A stretch of 64,000 nt of DNA, taken from NCBI GenBank assembly GCA_029433475.1, contig JAQTIE010000007.1, positions 310,001 through 374,000 of the forward strand, read 5' to 3'. A program made the position numbers and the translations under genes. This stretch comes from Neisseriaceae bacterium ESL0693. GTDB taxonomy: Bacteria > Pseudomonadota > Gammaproteobacteria > Burkholderiales > Neisseriaceae. Under the pieces are notes generated by a model. The model had not been told where the DNA came from. It saw only the letters and a program-made list of their open reading frames with translations, and ran no database searches. Below are positions 48,241 through 59,430 of this stretch, one piece after another. Position 1 is the first letter of the stretch. Every line of letters starts with the position of its first letter.

Positions 48241-51200
48241 TCAATCCTCCAGATGACTGCCTTCAGGAACCAGAACCGTTCGGCTGCCGTTATTTTCCGG
48301 CGAAGAAACGATACCATCAGCTTCCATTTGCTCCACCATGCGGGCTGCACGGTTGTAGCCAATTCTTAATTGTCGCTGTACCGAAGAAATACTGGCCTTG
48401 CGGGTTTTGACCACAATTGCCACGGCTTCATCATACAATGGATCCTGTTCCTCTTCATCATGACGATGAGGGTTTAACCCATCTTCATTGTTGCCCATCA
48501 ATACATCATCAATGTAATCCGGTTCGCCAAACTGTTTCAGATAGTCCACTACCCGATGGACTTCTTCATCGGCCACAAAAGCGCCATGAATCCGTTGTGG
48601 GTAAGCGATGCCGGGCGGTAAAAACAGCATATCACCCTGACCCAGTAAATTTTCTGCGCCCATTTGATCTAAAATGGTGCGACTGTCTATTTTACTGGAT
48701 ACCTGAAAGGCAATGCGGGTAGGAATATTGGCTTTAATCAGACCGGTGATTACATCAACACTGGGGCGTTGCGTGGCCAGAATCAGGTGAATACCGGCGG
48801 CACGGGCTTTTTGTGCCAACCGAGCAATAAGCTCTTCAATTTTTTTACCGGCGGTCATCATTAAATCGGCAAATTCATCCACCACCACCACAATATAAGG
48901 TAATTTCTGCAAGGGTTCAGGATCATCGGGCGTCATCGAGAACGGATTGGTTAAAGGGCGGCCACTGGCCTGCGCATGAGCCACTTTCTGATTGAAACCG
49001 GCCACATTACGTACACCAGCAAAACTCATGAGCCGATAACGCTTTTCCATTTCCTCGACACACCAGTTCAAAGCATTGGCTGCCAGTTTCATGTCGGTAA
49101 CCACCGGCGTCAATAGATGTGGTATACCCTCATAAATACTCAATTCAAGCATTTTCGGGTCAATCATGATTAACCGTACTTGTTCTGGCGTTGCCTTGTA
49201 CAATATCGACAAAATCATGGCGTTTACCCCGACAGACTTACCGGAGCCAGTGGTACCAGCCACCAATAAGTGAGGTGCTTTCGCCAAGTCAGTGACCACA
49301 GGTTGACCGGTGATGTCCTGGCCAAGCGCTAAAGTCAGTTGTGAATGTGATTGCTGAAAAGCCGGCGCGGTGAAAATTTCACGCACATGAATCATTTGTC
49401 GCTTGGGATTGGGTAATTCCAACCCCATACATGTTTTACCCGGAATGGTTTCAACCACACGAATGGCGGCAAAACCAAGACTGCGCGCCAGATCTTTTTC
49501 CAGATTAACCACCTGGCTGCCACGTACACCCTGTGCCGGTTCAATTTCATACCGGGTAATGACCGGACCGGCAAAAGCATCAATCACCTTCACTTTCACC
49601 TTAAATTCAGCCAGTTTCTCTTCAATGGTAATCCCATTTTCCAACAATGCCTCTTCACTTTGGTGGGCGCTGGGATCGTCTTCAGCCGGCAACAAAAGAT
49701 CCAGGCCGGGTAGACTCAACATCGTTGCCTTCTTCTGTGGCAAGGTTTCATCTGACCGGTTCAATGTATTCAACATGCGCTGACTCAGCGCGGTAGTAAT
49801 GTTGGATGAAGCTAATTTTGAACGGTATGTTGAAATAACCGAAGCAGATACCGATGGCGTAGCCTGACGCACATGCTCATCTTCTGTTGCATATTCCGCA
49901 TCAGGTTGATGCATGCTGACTGATTTCACTGCTGGTGAAGTCCGTTGGTCAGTTCGGTTCTGTGTCTTTCGTGTCTGAAAAAAATTGTTACCGGAATTCA
50001 GGTTCCTTTTTGGAAATTCAAGTGTTTTTTTTAAAGAGTCTTGTGCATCGTCAGCAGGATATTGCTCTTGCCTGTCAGACTGATCCATAGCCATATATTC
50101 CTGCCAGGATAAGGGCTCGGCCACAGTATCAGTAAAATACCCAGCTTCATCATGTTGCTGCTCTGACCAGAATGGAGATGAGGATTCAGGTGCTATTGGC
50201 GTATCTGGCCTTGGATAGAATCCGCCTGACTGATCTGGCAGACTGGTTTCAACAATGTCATTTTCAATCTGATCATCAACTGGCACCGTACCTACAGATA
50301 AAGGAGCTATCTGGTCAGCAATTGCTAAAGGCGAGGTATCCTGCTGATAAATATTCTGCTCAGGCAATGATGAATCAACCTGTTCCATCTCATGATCAGC
50401 AAAAGTCATCAATGGCTGATTGAATGAGACCGGCGCTTCTGGAACATCAGGTGACGGCTCAGACATCTGCCTATACGGTGATTCTGTCGCATCACCATTT
50501 ACCGGTACACTCTGAAACGGTGTAAAGCGTGTGGATAATGGGGACACAGCACTGGTTACAGGCATATGCATGGTCTGATGACCACGTTCGGTATGAGTAG
50601 TAGATAAAGGGGTTAATTTCATCGACATCCCTTTTTCTACCCGTGCCGCAGCCGGAATCACGCTGTCTCGTACGGTGGTACGTAAAAATTTATTTTTATT
50701 CACGGGCGAATCTGTATTGGCCAGATTGGCCAATACTTCATGTTCCGCAATCACCGCTACAGACTTTACCGCAGTTGCATTTTCTGCCTCTGTCTGATCA
50801 CGTCGTCTGGCAATACGCTGCCGCAATAAATTAGCACGAATATCTTCTTCACCAATAATTGTCGGATTCTGTGGCACCCACTTTGTCGCATCCAGTTTAT
50901 TCTCTATATTGGTTTTAATCACCGCAGATATGGATTCAGCTGTTTTCGATGTTTTTATGGCCTGAAGCTGTGCTAAAACTGCGCGTTCTGTTTGTGTTTT
51001 CTGACGCACGCGCGTTACCACCGGATCATCAATGGTAATTTCTTTAACCGTAACAGTATTTTTCTTATTTTTGGTGGCAAATAAACTGTGTTTACTCAAC
51101 TGTCGCGTGGCTTCTTCCAAAGTAATCACTTCCAATACAGGAGCTTCAGCCATAAAAGAGGCTGATGGTGAATTGTTCACCTCAGAAGCTGTATCATCTG

Positions 51201-51666
51201 ATACAGTGGCTACCGACGTTGTTGCAGTTTGCTGATTGTCAATAATACAATTTGTATTATCCTGAATCGGTAATATCACATTATCTTCAGCACCAGATAC
51301 TATTGATTCTGATTGCAATGGCGTTTGCGTCTGCAGATCATCAGAATTCATTGCTGACTTCTCTTCATCAGCTACCCTATCAGTATGTGCATCCTGTTGT
51401 GCCAGAGCACGCTTTACTCGCAGTCGGCTATACCAGGAACTGAATAAGGGTACGGCTAGCGGTCGGCTGGCTTTCAAATCAGCATGATCAATCAATCTAT
51501 CTGCTGCAACCGGCTGTTTTTCCGTCTCATCATTCAAGACATCCTGTTGTGATGAAGGCTGCGTAATATGTCTGTATTCCTGCTGCCAAATATATTCCTG
51601 CCGTCTTCGCCACCAGCATAAAACAACAATACATCCAACCAACAAAATAAGTATCATCCACCACAT
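48241..51666 (-). CDS. ftsK: FtsK/SpoIIIE-type DNA translocase with one membrane segment
   Basis: 1,141 residues. One N-terminal membrane segment only (about 4-19: [14 protein letters not shown]), a TAA six nt upstream fixes the start. Then an acidic, Ser/Thr/Pro-rich linker of some 620 residues, then the motor: T-P-V-V-T and [12 protein letters not shown] (Walker A), [10 protein letters not shown] (Walker B), [12 protein letters not shown]. The C-terminal gamma domain (last 65 residues, [13 protein letters not shown]) reads KOPS-like DNA. It pumps chromosomal DNA at the septum and activates XerCD. Confidence 0.92.
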   Translation of the reverse strand: MWWMILILLVGCIVVLCWWRRRQEYIWQQEYRHITQPSSQQDVLNDETEKQPVAADRLIDHADLKASRPLAVPLFSSWYSRLRVKRALAQQDAHTDRVADEEKSAMNSDDLQTQTPLQSESIVSGAEDNVILPIQDNTNCIIDNQQTATTSVATVSDDTASEVNNSPSASFMAEAPVLEVITLEEATRQLSKHSLFATKNKKNTVTVKEITIDDPVVTRVRQKTQTERAVLAQLQAIKTSKTAESISAVIKTNIENKLDATKWVPQNPTIIGEEDIRANLLRQRIARRRDQTEAENATAVKSVAVIAEHEVLANLANTDSPVNKNKFLRTTVRDSVIPAAARVEKGMSMKLTPLSTTHTERGHQTMHMPVTSAVSPLSTRFTPFQSVPVNGDATESPYRQMSEPSPDVPEAPVSFNQPLMTFADHEMEQVDSSLPEQNIYQQDTSPLAIADQIAPLSVGTVPVDDQIENDIVETSLPDQSGGFYPRPDTPIAPESSSPFWSEQQHDEAGYFTDTVAEPLSWQEYMAMDQSDRQEQYPADDAQDSLKKTLEFPKRNLNSGNNFFQTRKTQNRTDQRTSPAVKSVSMHQPDAEYATEDEHVRQATPSVSASVISTYRSKLASSNITTALSQRMLNTLNRSDETLPQKKATMLSLPGLDLLLPAEDDPSAHQSEEALLENGITIEEKLAEFKVKVKVIDAFAGPVITRYEIEPAQGVRGSQVVNLEKDLARSLGFAAIRVVETIPGKTCMGLELPNPKRQMIHVREIFTAPAFQQSHSQLTLALGQDITGQPVVTDLAKAPHLLVAGTTGSGKSVGVNAMILSILYKATPEQVRLIMIDPKMLELSIYEGIPHLLTPVVTDMKLAANALNWCVEEMEKRYRLMSFAGVRNVAGFNQKVAHAQASGRPLTNPFSMTPDDPEPLQKLPYIVVVVDEFADLMMTAGKKIEELIARLAQKARAAGIHLILATQRPSVDVITGLIKANIPTRIAFQVSSKIDSRTILDQMGAENLLGQGDMLFLPPGIAYPQRIHGAFVADEEVHRVVDYLKQFGEPDYIDDVLMGNNEDGLNPHRHDEEEQDPLYDEAVAIVVKTRKASISSVQRQLRIGYNRAARMVEQMEADGIVSSPENNGSRTVLVPEGSHLED

Positions 51667-51752
51667 ATGTTTTTACGCAGCCTTATCTATTAAAAATCTG
51701 TTTTATTACCATAAAACAGAAGATTTATTTATACTGTATCGTTACATATACT

Positions 51753-52586
51753 TCATATATATACTTCGACATTATCAATTAACCGCGTTGTGCCCAAGCG
51801 CGCCGCCACCAATATGACCAGATCTTTATCCTGTATCTGAGCAGGCTTTAATGTGCAGACATGCCGTATAGACACATAATCCACTTGCCAGCCCAATGCA
51901 CTGAGCTGTTTTACTGCCTCATCCTCCAGATATTGATACTGGCGATTACCTTGTTGTATTGCCTGTACCATCTGCCGCAATTGCGCATACAATTGTGGTA
52001 CCTGACGACGCTCCTGTGTACTCAGGTACGCATTGCGGCTGGAGAGCGCCAGACCATCTTCTGCCCGACAAATTTCCACCGGCACAATCTGAATATCCAT
52101 ATTCAGTTCGCGCACCATCGCCTGAATAATCGCCAGTTGCTGATAATCTTTTTTACCAAAACATGCAACATCTGGTTTGACAATATTAAATAATTTGGTG
52201 ACCACGGTAGCTACGCCAACAAAATGACCCGACCGGAACTGCCCACACAGTTCATTCTGTAAATCTGAAGGCATCACCTGATATTGTTGCTGACCGGCAG
52301 GGTAAAGCTCTGATTCCGTTGGGGCGAACAGGACATCTACCCCTTCTTTTATTAGTTTATCACTGTCTGACGCTAATGTGCGGGGATATTGTTCATAATC
52401 TTCACCTTGCACAAATTGTAATCGATTCACGAAAACACTGACCACCACCGTATCAGCCCGTTTTCTGGCCTCGCGCACCAACGTCAGATGGCCTTCATGC
52501 AGATTACCCATGGTAGGCACAAAAGCCACCCGTTCCACGCCCTGCCGCCATTGTCGCAACTGGGCAATGGTATGTATTACTTGCAT
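51753..52586 (-). CDS. panC: Pantothenate synthetase
   Basis: 277 residues. [13 protein letters not shown] (about 24-36, ATP-binding HIGH-like), [28 protein letters not shown] (KMSKS-like). The usual V-N-P-x-Q-F is V-N-R-L-Q-F here. It joins pantoate and beta-alanine. Downstream of ftsK on the opposite side, unlinked to panB. Confidence 0.95.
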   Translation of the reverse strand: MQVIHTIAQLRQWRQGVERVAFVPTMGNLHEGHLTLVREARKRADTVVVSVFVNRLQFVQGEDYEQYPRTLASDSDKLIKEGVDVLFAPTESELYPAGQQQYQVMPSDLQNELCGQFRSGHFVGVATVVTKLFNIVKPDVACFGKKDYQQLAIIQAMVRELNMDIQIVPVEICRAEDGLALSSRNAYLSTQERRQVPQLYAQLRQMVQAIQQGNRQYQYLEDEAVKQLSALGWQVDYVSIRHVCTLKPAQIQDKDLVILVAARLGTTRLIDNVEVYI

Positions 52587-52851
52587 AATTAATCCATATA
52601 TTTACCAGACATCATACATCAGATCAATATTACCCAATATTGGCATTCTGTCCGAAACGAGCGATTATAACACTGCGCTTAACACTGACTGAATCAGCAA
52701 TTCAAAGAATCTGGGCAAAAAAGAAAATATGTTATATATTACCTTCAGTTTTAGCCATTTTGCGTACCAGACAAATCGCTTGTGAACATTAATAGATATT
52801 GATGTTCACCGCCAGATTATTGAAGGTGCACCACCAACCAACGGAGTCATT

Positions 52852-53643
52852 ATGAAAATCAAAACATGGTTAGGCGTCAGTGCCATCTGCTCGTTAATAT
52901 TATTGTCTGCCTGTGGTAATCGTCATGACGAACCGCAACAAGCCGATAGTGCCCCACAAACCAAAACTTATATCGTCGGTACCAATGCTGAATTTGCACC
53001 CTTCGAATCCCATGCCTCAGAAGGTGAACTGACCGGATTTGATATCGACATCATGCGGGCATTAGCCAAAAACAGTGGTTTAAATCTCACCTTTAAAGAC
53101 CAGCCCTGGGACAGCCTGTTTGCCAGTCTGAATAATGGAGACCTGGACAGCGTGATTTCTGGTGTCACCATTACAGATGAACGTAAACAGACCATGGATT
53201 TTACTGATCCATACTTTACCATTACCCAAGTTGTCCTGATGCCGGAAGGTAAAACACCGGTTCACACTGCCGAAGATCTGAAAAAACTCAATCGCATTGG
53301 TGTGGCGAGCGGTCAAACAGGTGACTTTACCGTACAAAAAATACTGGGTGCGCAAAGTGCCAAAATTGCCCGCTTTGATACCGTGCCTTTAGTACTGAAA
53401 GAACTTGAAAATGGCGGTGTAGATGCTGTGGTGGCCGATGGCGCAGTCATCAGTAATTATATGAAAAACAACAGTCAGCATCATTTCAATATTATTAATA
53501 TACCTGACTTCAAAACCGAACAGTATGCTATTGCGGTACGAAAAGGCGATACAAAAACACAACAGATTTTGAATGAAGCTTTAAAGAAAATCCACGATAA
53601 TGGTGAATATAAAGCCATTTACAATAAATACTTTACTCATTAA
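52852..53643 (+). CDS. Amino-acid ABC transporter substrate-binding lipoprotein
   Basis: 263 residues with signal and lipobox L-L-S-A-C (Cys about 21), GGAG site before the ATG. Family-3 solute-binding fold: Y-I-V-G-T-N-A-E-F-A-P-F-E, G-F-D-I-D-I-M-R-A-L, D-S-V-I-S-G-V-T-I-T-D-E-R, F-T-D-P-Y-F. Polar amino-acid binding is expected from the fold. No permease or ATPase gene adjoins it, so it works with components coded elsewhere. Confidence 0.9.
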   Translation: MKIKTWLGVSAICSLILLSACGNRHDEPQQADSAPQTKTYIVGTNAEFAPFESHASEGELTGFDIDIMRALAKNSGLNLTFKDQPWDSLFASLNNGDLDSVISGVTITDERKQTMDFTDPYFTITQVVLMPEGKTPVHTAEDLKKLNRIGVASGQTGDFTVQKILGAQSAKIARFDTVPLVLKELENGGVDAVVADGAVISNYMKNNSQHHFNIINIPDFKTEQYAIAVRKGDTKTQQILNEALKKIHDNGEYKAIYNKYFTH

Positions 53644-53657
53644 TATCCATTGATTAT

Positions 53658-53691
53658 CGCTCTTCTCTGCCTAAGCCAGCAGAGAAGAGCG
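53658..53691 (+). terminator. Hairpin terminator of the binding-protein gene
   Basis: CGCTCTTCTCTGC pairs with GCAGAGAAGAGCG, 13 bp, loop of 8 nt, 15 nt after the stop; no T run. Confidence 0.65.
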
Positions 53692-53816
53692 CAGTATGTG
53701 CGCGTAATCCTCCAAAACCATGCCCATGAAGCCAATTGATTTATTTATGGGGAAAAATCATTAATATCGCCTCCGAAAATTATCTCTTGGGTAATTTTGG
53801 TTAGCCAGAAATCCAT

Positions 53817-55394
53817 ATGACTGCTACTTCCCGTCTTCGCCGTGCCTCACTCAGTGTCTGGCTTCTGATTTACAGTATCATTATTATTTATGCTTTGGCT
53901 TATCCGCCCAATCCAAATCGAATTATTGAAACCTGGTTATTCTCACTATTGGCGTATCATTGCTTTCCGAGATTATGGCAAGGCGTGTTGTGGCTGTCTG
54001 TCCCGATTATCCTGCTCTACCACCCTACTGCCACTTTATATGGCCGGCCAAGCTTTGGTATTGTTGCGTCTTTAATCAGCACGACAGCCAGTGAAACCAC
54101 TGAATTTTTAAGCACCATTTCATGGCAGACTTATATTGCCAGTATAGTATTGGCACTCTTACCTTTAGGTACCCTTTACTGGTGCCGTCGCCAGCCGGGC
54201 AATCGCTGGCACTGGTACCAGAGTTTACCTGTATTACTGATCATTGGTGCCATGAGTCTGTCTACCGCTCAAAAAGGCTATACTGTGGGTGGCTTTGCAT
54301 TGCGTGTTCAGCCACTGGAATTTATGGCTGATGCCTACTTGCAGCCTAAAGCCTACTTTGCCGAACTGGATAAACTCAAAGTCAATATTGATAAACCAGA
54401 TCAATGGCAGATCCAGCAGGTACAGCAACACTATAAAAACTATGTACTCATCATTGGCGAAAGCGCTCGCGCCGATTACCACCATTTATATGGTTTCAAA
54501 TACCCTAATACTCCTTTTATGGATCAGCATGCCAGCCTGATAATGGATAATATGCTGTCCGCAGGCCCCAATACCCCCATTTCACTTTTAAATGACCTGA
54601 CTCTGAGCCATGGCCACGGTATTAATATTCAAAACAACATCATCACGCTGGCAAAAAAAGCCGGAATGTCTACCTCCTGGTTGTCAAATCAAGGAGCATT
54701 AGGTCAGTATGACACTTCGATCTCAGCCGTGGCACATCAGGCTAACAATGTGGTTTTTCTTAAAAAGACCGGTTATGACTTCGGAGATAAAACATTTGAT
54801 GACCAACTTATTCCCCATTTAACCCACATATTGAATCAACCAAGTAGCCAAAATCGCCTTATTGTATTGCATATTATCGGCTCTCACCCCAATCCCTGTG
54901 AACGTCTGTCAAAGCCAGCACATCATTATGTTGAAAATATGAATAGTAACTGTTATATCGACAGCATTCAGCAAACAGATACTTTACTTAGCCAGATTTA
55001 TCAGCAACTTCAACAAACCAATCAGCCGTTCAGCCTGCTGTATTTCAGTGACCACGGTTTAAGCCACGATAAAAACAGTTACGAAAAAAACAGCCTAGTT
55101 CGTTCAGCCAGTATTTTGCGACACAATGACCGCTTTTACCAGAATTATCATGTCCCATTGGTGATCATCAACAGCGATCAGCAGAATCTGGTTCACAATC
55201 CGGCACACCGCAGCGGTCTATATTTGATCGATGGACTGGCGGCCTGGTTAGGGATTGATAGCCCGCAACTGCCGTATAGTAAAACATTTTTCAGCCATCA
55301 GGATTCAGAAAATATTCAAGTATTCGGCCTTGACCAGCAATTAAAATCAATCAATGCATTAAAAGATGATCCCTTACCTTCTGATTTACAATAA
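53817..55394 (+). CDS. Phosphoethanolamine transferase-family protein (first paralogue)
   Basis: 525 residues. Five N-terminal membrane segments (to about 165), then a periplasmic sulfatase-like domain. V-L-I-I-G-E-S-A-R-A-D (about 212-222) holds the nucleophile, here Ser where EptA proteins have Thr (G-E-T). Other motifs: N-T-P-F-M-D, S-N-Q-G, H-I-I-G-S-H (about 355), Y-F-S-D-H-G (about 415). Such enzymes move phosphoethanolamine from phosphatidylethanolamine to lipid A, core sugars or pilin. The next gene is a paralogue. Weak ribosome site. Confidence 0.85.
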   Translation: MTATSRLRRASLSVWLLIYSIIIIYALAYPPNPNRIIETWLFSLLAYHCFPRLWQGVLWLSVPIILLYHPTATLYGRPSFGIVASLISTTASETTEFLSTISWQTYIASIVLALLPLGTLYWCRRQPGNRWHWYQSLPVLLIIGAMSLSTAQKGYTVGGFALRVQPLEFMADAYLQPKAYFAELDKLKVNIDKPDQWQIQQVQQHYKNYVLIIGESARADYHHLYGFKYPNTPFMDQHASLIMDNMLSAGPNTPISLLNDLTLSHGHGINIQNNIITLAKKAGMSTSWLSNQGALGQYDTSISAVAHQANNVVFLKKTGYDFGDKTFDDQLIPHLTHILNQPSSQNRLIVLHIIGSHPNPCERLSKPAHHYVENMNSNCYIDSIQQTDTLLSQIYQQLQQTNQPFSLLYFSDHGLSHDKNSYEKNSLVRSASILRHNDRFYQNYHVPLVIINSDQQNLVHNPAHRSGLYLIDGLAAWLGIDSPQLPYSKTFFSHQDSENIQVFGLDQQLKSINALKDDPLPSDLQ

Positions 55395-55523
55395 TGAATA
55401 GATTAATTTTAAAAAAACAAATTTAAGTTTTATTTATCATGAATTATATATCTTTATGCTTAATCCATAAATATAAGATAAAATGATATATGATATAGCA
55501 CCTCTCACTTTAATAGTTTTTAA

Positions 55524-57089
55524 ATGCTTACTATTTTACGCTCACGTCATTTGGGATGTATTGGTTTATTATTACTAAACAGTATAATTATTATTTACGC
55601 CTTACAATCCCCTTTAACTCCTAACCGCATTATCGAAACCTGGATATTTTCACTATTACTGTATTATCTGCATCCAAAACTAGAATACATTTATTTAGGA
55701 CTATGTACTATATTTATTTTAGTCTATCATCCTGCCGCCACTTTATATGGTCGGCTGAATGTTAATATGGTTATCTCATTTTTCGCTACCAATAGTCATG
55801 AAACCATAGAATTTTTAACCATGATCCCATGGCATGTTTATCTGTTAACAATTACTTTGGCATGTATTCCATTGATCATTATTTATCTATTAAGCCGTAA
55901 TCCCGTACCATGTAAATGGCGCTGGCGTTCATGCATAGTTTTCTTGATTATTATTGGTTTAATGACAGCATCCACCAGTCGCAACAAACACTCAAAATAT
56001 GAATTTCCATTACGCGTTCAGCCAATAGAATTTATACTCGGATTCTCTTCTATGGCTAAAGATTACCAAAAAGAAATTAAAAAACTTAAATCCAATTTAA
56101 ATAGACCTGATCGCTGGTATATCAATACTGTTAATCAACATTATAGAAATTATGTTTTAGTCATTGGCGAAAGTGCGCGAGCTGATTATCATCATTTGTA
56201 TGGCTTCAAATATGCCAACACTCCTTTTATGGATCAACATGTCAACTTGATTATGGATAATATGATTGCCGCTGGTTCTTCTACCATTATTTCGCTGACA
56301 CATGGGTTAACACTCAGACATCAAGAAGCAGAACCAGAATTTCAAAACAATATCCTCACACTGGCAAAGAAAGCCGGTATGCATACAATATGGATTTCCA
56401 ATCAAGGAACTATCGGTGACTACGATTTACCCATTTCCATTATGGCTCATTACGCTGATAAACCCATTTTTCTAAAAAAAGGGAATTACATAATGGATCG
56501 AATCCATGACAGCAGGCTAATGGTTCCTTTGCAACAGGTACTCGCACAATCTACCACTCAAAATCGCCTTATTGTATTACATCTAATGGGTTCACATAAT
56601 AATCCCTGCGAACGTCTGGAAAAATCTGCCCGCTATTACGTCAGAAATATGAATAGTAATTGTTATATTGATACTATCCATCAGACAGATGACCTATTAC
56701 GTCAGACATATGAACAGTTAAAAAAAACCAATCAACCCTTCAGTCTTCTGTATTTCAGTGATCATGGCTTAAGTCATCGCTACAACGGTATAGATAAAAA
56801 TAGCAGCATTTTAGAACACAACGATCAATTTTATCAGAACTATCATATTCCATTGGTGATCATCAACAGCGATCAGCAAAATCTGGTTCATAATCCGGCA
56901 CACCGCAGCGGTCTATATTTGATCGATGGATTGGCGGCCTGGTTAGGGATTGATAGTCCGCAACTGCCGTATAGTAAAACATTTTTCAGCCATCAGGATT
57001 CAGAAAATATTCAAGTATTCGGCTTTGACCAGCAATTAAAATCAGTCAATACGCTGAAAGATGACCCGCTACCATCCGAGCTGCAATAA
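55524..57089 (+). CDS. Phosphoethanolamine transferase-family protein (second paralogue)
   Basis: 521 residues, same architecture: five membrane segments, G-E-S-A-R-A-D-Y-H-H-L-Y-G-F, S-N-Q-G, H-L-M-G-S-H, Y-F-S-D-H-G. It matches the first paralogue moderately through the body, but its last 80 codons are almost identical at DNA level, with an exact 66-bp match (56958-57023 against 55263-55328). The N-terminal two thirds are more A+T-rich than in the first copy. No ribosome site seen; 129-bp gap between copies. Confidence 0.85.
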   Translation: MLTILRSRHLGCIGLLLLNSIIIIYALQSPLTPNRIIETWIFSLLLYYLHPKLEYIYLGLCTIFILVYHPAATLYGRLNVNMVISFFATNSHETIEFLTMIPWHVYLLTITLACIPLIIIYLLSRNPVPCKWRWRSCIVFLIIIGLMTASTSRNKHSKYEFPLRVQPIEFILGFSSMAKDYQKEIKKLKSNLNRPDRWYINTVNQHYRNYVLVIGESARADYHHLYGFKYANTPFMDQHVNLIMDNMIAAGSSTIISLTHGLTLRHQEAEPEFQNNILTLAKKAGMHTIWISNQGTIGDYDLPISIMAHYADKPIFLKKGNYIMDRIHDSRLMVPLQQVLAQSTTQNRLIVLHLMGSHNNPCERLEKSARYYVRNMNSNCYIDTIHQTDDLLRQTYEQLKKTNQPFSLLYFSDHGLSHRYNGIDKNSSILEHNDQFYQNYHIPLVIINSDQQNLVHNPAHRSGLYLIDGLAAWLGIDSPQLPYSKTFFSHQDSENIQVFGFDQQLKSVNTLKDDPLPSELQ

Positions 57090-57157
57090 TGAATGCAGAC
57101 AACGCTAAGCAATTTATTAAATTATTATCAAATTTTATAAATAACATACATAAAGTT

Positions 57158-57171
57158 TTGATCTGTATCAA
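57158..57171 (+). promoter_or_regulatory. Perfect FNR box
   Basis: TTGAT-CTGT-ATCAA, an exact match to the FNR consensus TTGATNNNNATCAA. Its centre lies about 41 nt before the predicted start of the small RNA that follows, the classical class II activator position. A perfect TATAAT is at 57193-57198, with no -35 match, as expected for FNR-dependent promoters. Confidence 0.85.
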
Positions 57172-57204
57172 AACAATTTATTTTAAACTGGTTATAATAC
57201 ATTT

Positions 57205-57286
57205 AATTCATTTGGTTTCCTTTGTTGTGCTTTCCTCTTGATGTGTGTTTGTGCTTAGGGTGTGACAATATGTCACACCCCCTTTT
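57205..57286 (+). ncRNA. Predicted FNR-activated small RNA (FnrS/AniS-type)
   Basis: Start inferred about 7 nt after TATAAT (57193-57198); end set by GGGTGTGACA-ATA-TGTCACACCC (57258-57280) followed by CCTTTT. About 80 nt, no ORF. The body is pyrimidine-rich with TTTCCTTTG and CTTTCCTCTTG, single-stranded anti-Shine-Dalgarno type seeds. Regulation, size and seeds are those of FnrS of enterics and AniS of Neisseria. That it is an orthologue of AniS is inference. Confidence 0.7.
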
Positions 57287-59040
57287 CTATCTATAATCAT
57301 TATAAAATTTTGAAATATTTATAAAAACCAAACCATTCATCCCGTATGTACTACCTGTTTTGGTTATCTATTCAATCAGCCTACTTATTGTAAACAGTTT
57401 AATATTTTATTATTGATTTATCTGATGGTTTCTTAAAAGTAATTAAATGGTAAATAATGGGAGCCTAGAAAAAGTAAAATTTATTTGATCCGTTATTGGT
57501 CAGATAATCAATCCATCATTCCCATGATTTTGTAAACGACCAAAAGAGAATGAATCCGGTATTATCTTTTGATGCCTTGCTGCACATTAATAGTATCCAA
57601 AGTTTTATCCAACATGCCTGCGGTCAGCGGACTGGCGTGACGATCCAATAGCGGTTTATAAGACTATAAGGTATGACTTAAAGTGACATTGCAGCCTTTT
57701 GATCGTATTTCTTGTATTAGTAACACTGTGCCTGTTACACAAATCTGATTAAACAATAATTCAATACATGATTTTTGGCAAAAATAGCCCGATATTTCTG
57801 ATAGAAACTGCACAATACGATTGAATTATCCTGTTGTTACTACCAGTTTTAATAAATTAGCCCTATTCATGGCTGAATCTGGCACACTGACTATATCAAT
57901 AATGATATGGATTTCATCAATACATAGAGTAGTTTTATTTGATGGCGTGAACCCTGATGATACTGCTTCAATTAAATTTCAAAATTCCTCTGATATTTTT
58001 GTCCCTGCCAGTAACACGCTCATATCCAGCGCAAATACTATGTACTCCGATTAAAGCAACTGAAACCAGGCATAAACCAGCCATCTTATCGTGCGTTTTA
58101 TACCCACACCGGCCTCAGTCATTCGTAAAGAGTTATTATTACGTTGCCGTCGTAGTGTCTGTATCAAGCTTTGTTTTCTTTTTACGGGACAATTAAAAGA
58201 TAATCTGACTGGCCAAAGAACACTGGCTAGATGGCTTATACACTGCTTTACCAGCTCTACCTGCCTCCGACCATCCGCTTTCGTATTACTGTTTTGTTTA
58301 ACCGCTGAATTCCAGTCGACCTCCCATCAGATAACGCAGCATATCCAGACAGCGGATAAATACGTAAACAGAAAATCAACAGCCTCACTCTCTACTCTCT
58401 TTAATCAATAAAATGGCTACCAACACATTGAATGGCCTGACTTCATTTTTCCTGTATGTACCTGAACATTCATCATTGCATACTATAGTAGTCGTTGAAA
58501 GCCTACGGCGGACTGTGTTTCTATCCGCATTAATACAGACGTTTGCTTATTAATATATATTGTGTTCGTTGTTGTCGCCATATTGATTGCTTAACTCTCC
58601 ATATTTGTTGTTGAACATCTGTACATTGTAATATCAGCGGCAGCACTAAATACTGAGTACCAATCAACCCGTACCCCAGCGGCGAACATCGCACATAAAT
58701 AAATTGCAGAATTTTTCTGATGGTATAGAAATTATTTTTATATTTCATGATTAGCGACAGTCAATCCAGCACTTTCAACAATACAGAATTAATCTATTTC
58801 GTCACATTATGGTTGTGTATTCCCTAAGTCTTCAAACGCAATGACAACTGTCTATGTATTGGGTAAACCATAGTGCACTGATAGAGTATGGCTCTCTTTT
58901 ATTGTGGTGGATAACGGACAAGATGATTATCTGTGTGACAGACAATATTCTCAATCTGTCAAGAATGTATCACTTTTTTCGCTTAACTGTGGGTTTTTGG
59001 TAACTTTCTCAATAATTTTATTATTTTCGTGCTGCATTGC
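57287..59040. other. 1.75-kb stretch without a supported gene
   Basis: A+T-rich. Frames up to 106 codons occur on the plus strand near 57.8-58.4 kb, but they lack ribosome sites and protein-like composition. A 34-codon minus-strand open piece at 57562-57663 (…L-L-D-R-H-A-S-P-L-T-A-G-M-L-D-K…) looks protein-like and may be a gene relic. No RNA gene or mobile-element end recognised. Confidence 0.4.
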
Positions 59041-59186
59041 TTGACGTTGCTTTTTAATCTATGTAAAAAGGTTACTGCGCATGAGGCAGTAACTGTTTAA
59101 TAAAGTTGTTATGTAATTATCACACCTTTAATGAGCGTTATTAATGTCTCATCAGCATTTTATTTTGTTTTTAGTAAGGAAGTTTC
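59041..59186 (+). promoter_or_regulatory. Promoter and structured leader of the cold-shock gene
   Basis: TTGACG (59041-59046) could serve as -35; the -10 is weak (TAAAAA at 17 nt). The leader carries GTTACTGC / GCAGTAAC (59071-59093), an 8-bp perfect hairpin with 7-nt loop, and ends with AAGGA before the ATG. A leader of over 100 nt is usual for csp genes. Confidence 0.4.
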
Positions 59187-59390
59187 ATGGCAACTGGTAT
59201 TGTTAAGTGGTTTAACGACGCTAAAGGTTTTGGTTTCATCACACCTGATGAAGGTGGTGAAGATTTATTCGCACATTTTTCTGCGATTAATATGAATGGT
59301 TTCAAAACCTTGAAAGAGGGTCAACGCGTGTCTTTTGACGTAACTACCGGCCCTAAAGGTAAACAAGCAGCGAATATTCAAGCAGCTTAA
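59187..59390 (+). CDS. Cold-shock protein (CspA family)
   Basis: 67 residues, the whole cold-shock domain: [15 protein letters not shown] (RNP1, about 4-18), D-L-F-A-H-F-S-A-I (RNP2), Q-R-V-S-F-D-V. It binds single-stranded RNA and melts structure. Monocistronic between a long leader and a strong terminator. Whether it is cold-induced or constitutive cannot be told. Confidence 0.95.
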   Translation: MATGIVKWFNDAKGFGFITPDEGGEDLFAHFSAINMNGFKTLKEGQRVSFDVTTGPKGKQAANIQAA

Positions 59391-59430
59391 AGTAAGTTGA
59401 TAGCCATGTATATGGTTATCATGTGTATAC

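Noticed and set aside
57821-58411. Plus-strand frames of 77-106 codons in the long spacer after the small RNA
   Set aside because: No ribosome sites, odd composition rich in Ser/Cys/Arg, overlapping one another; they look like chance frames.
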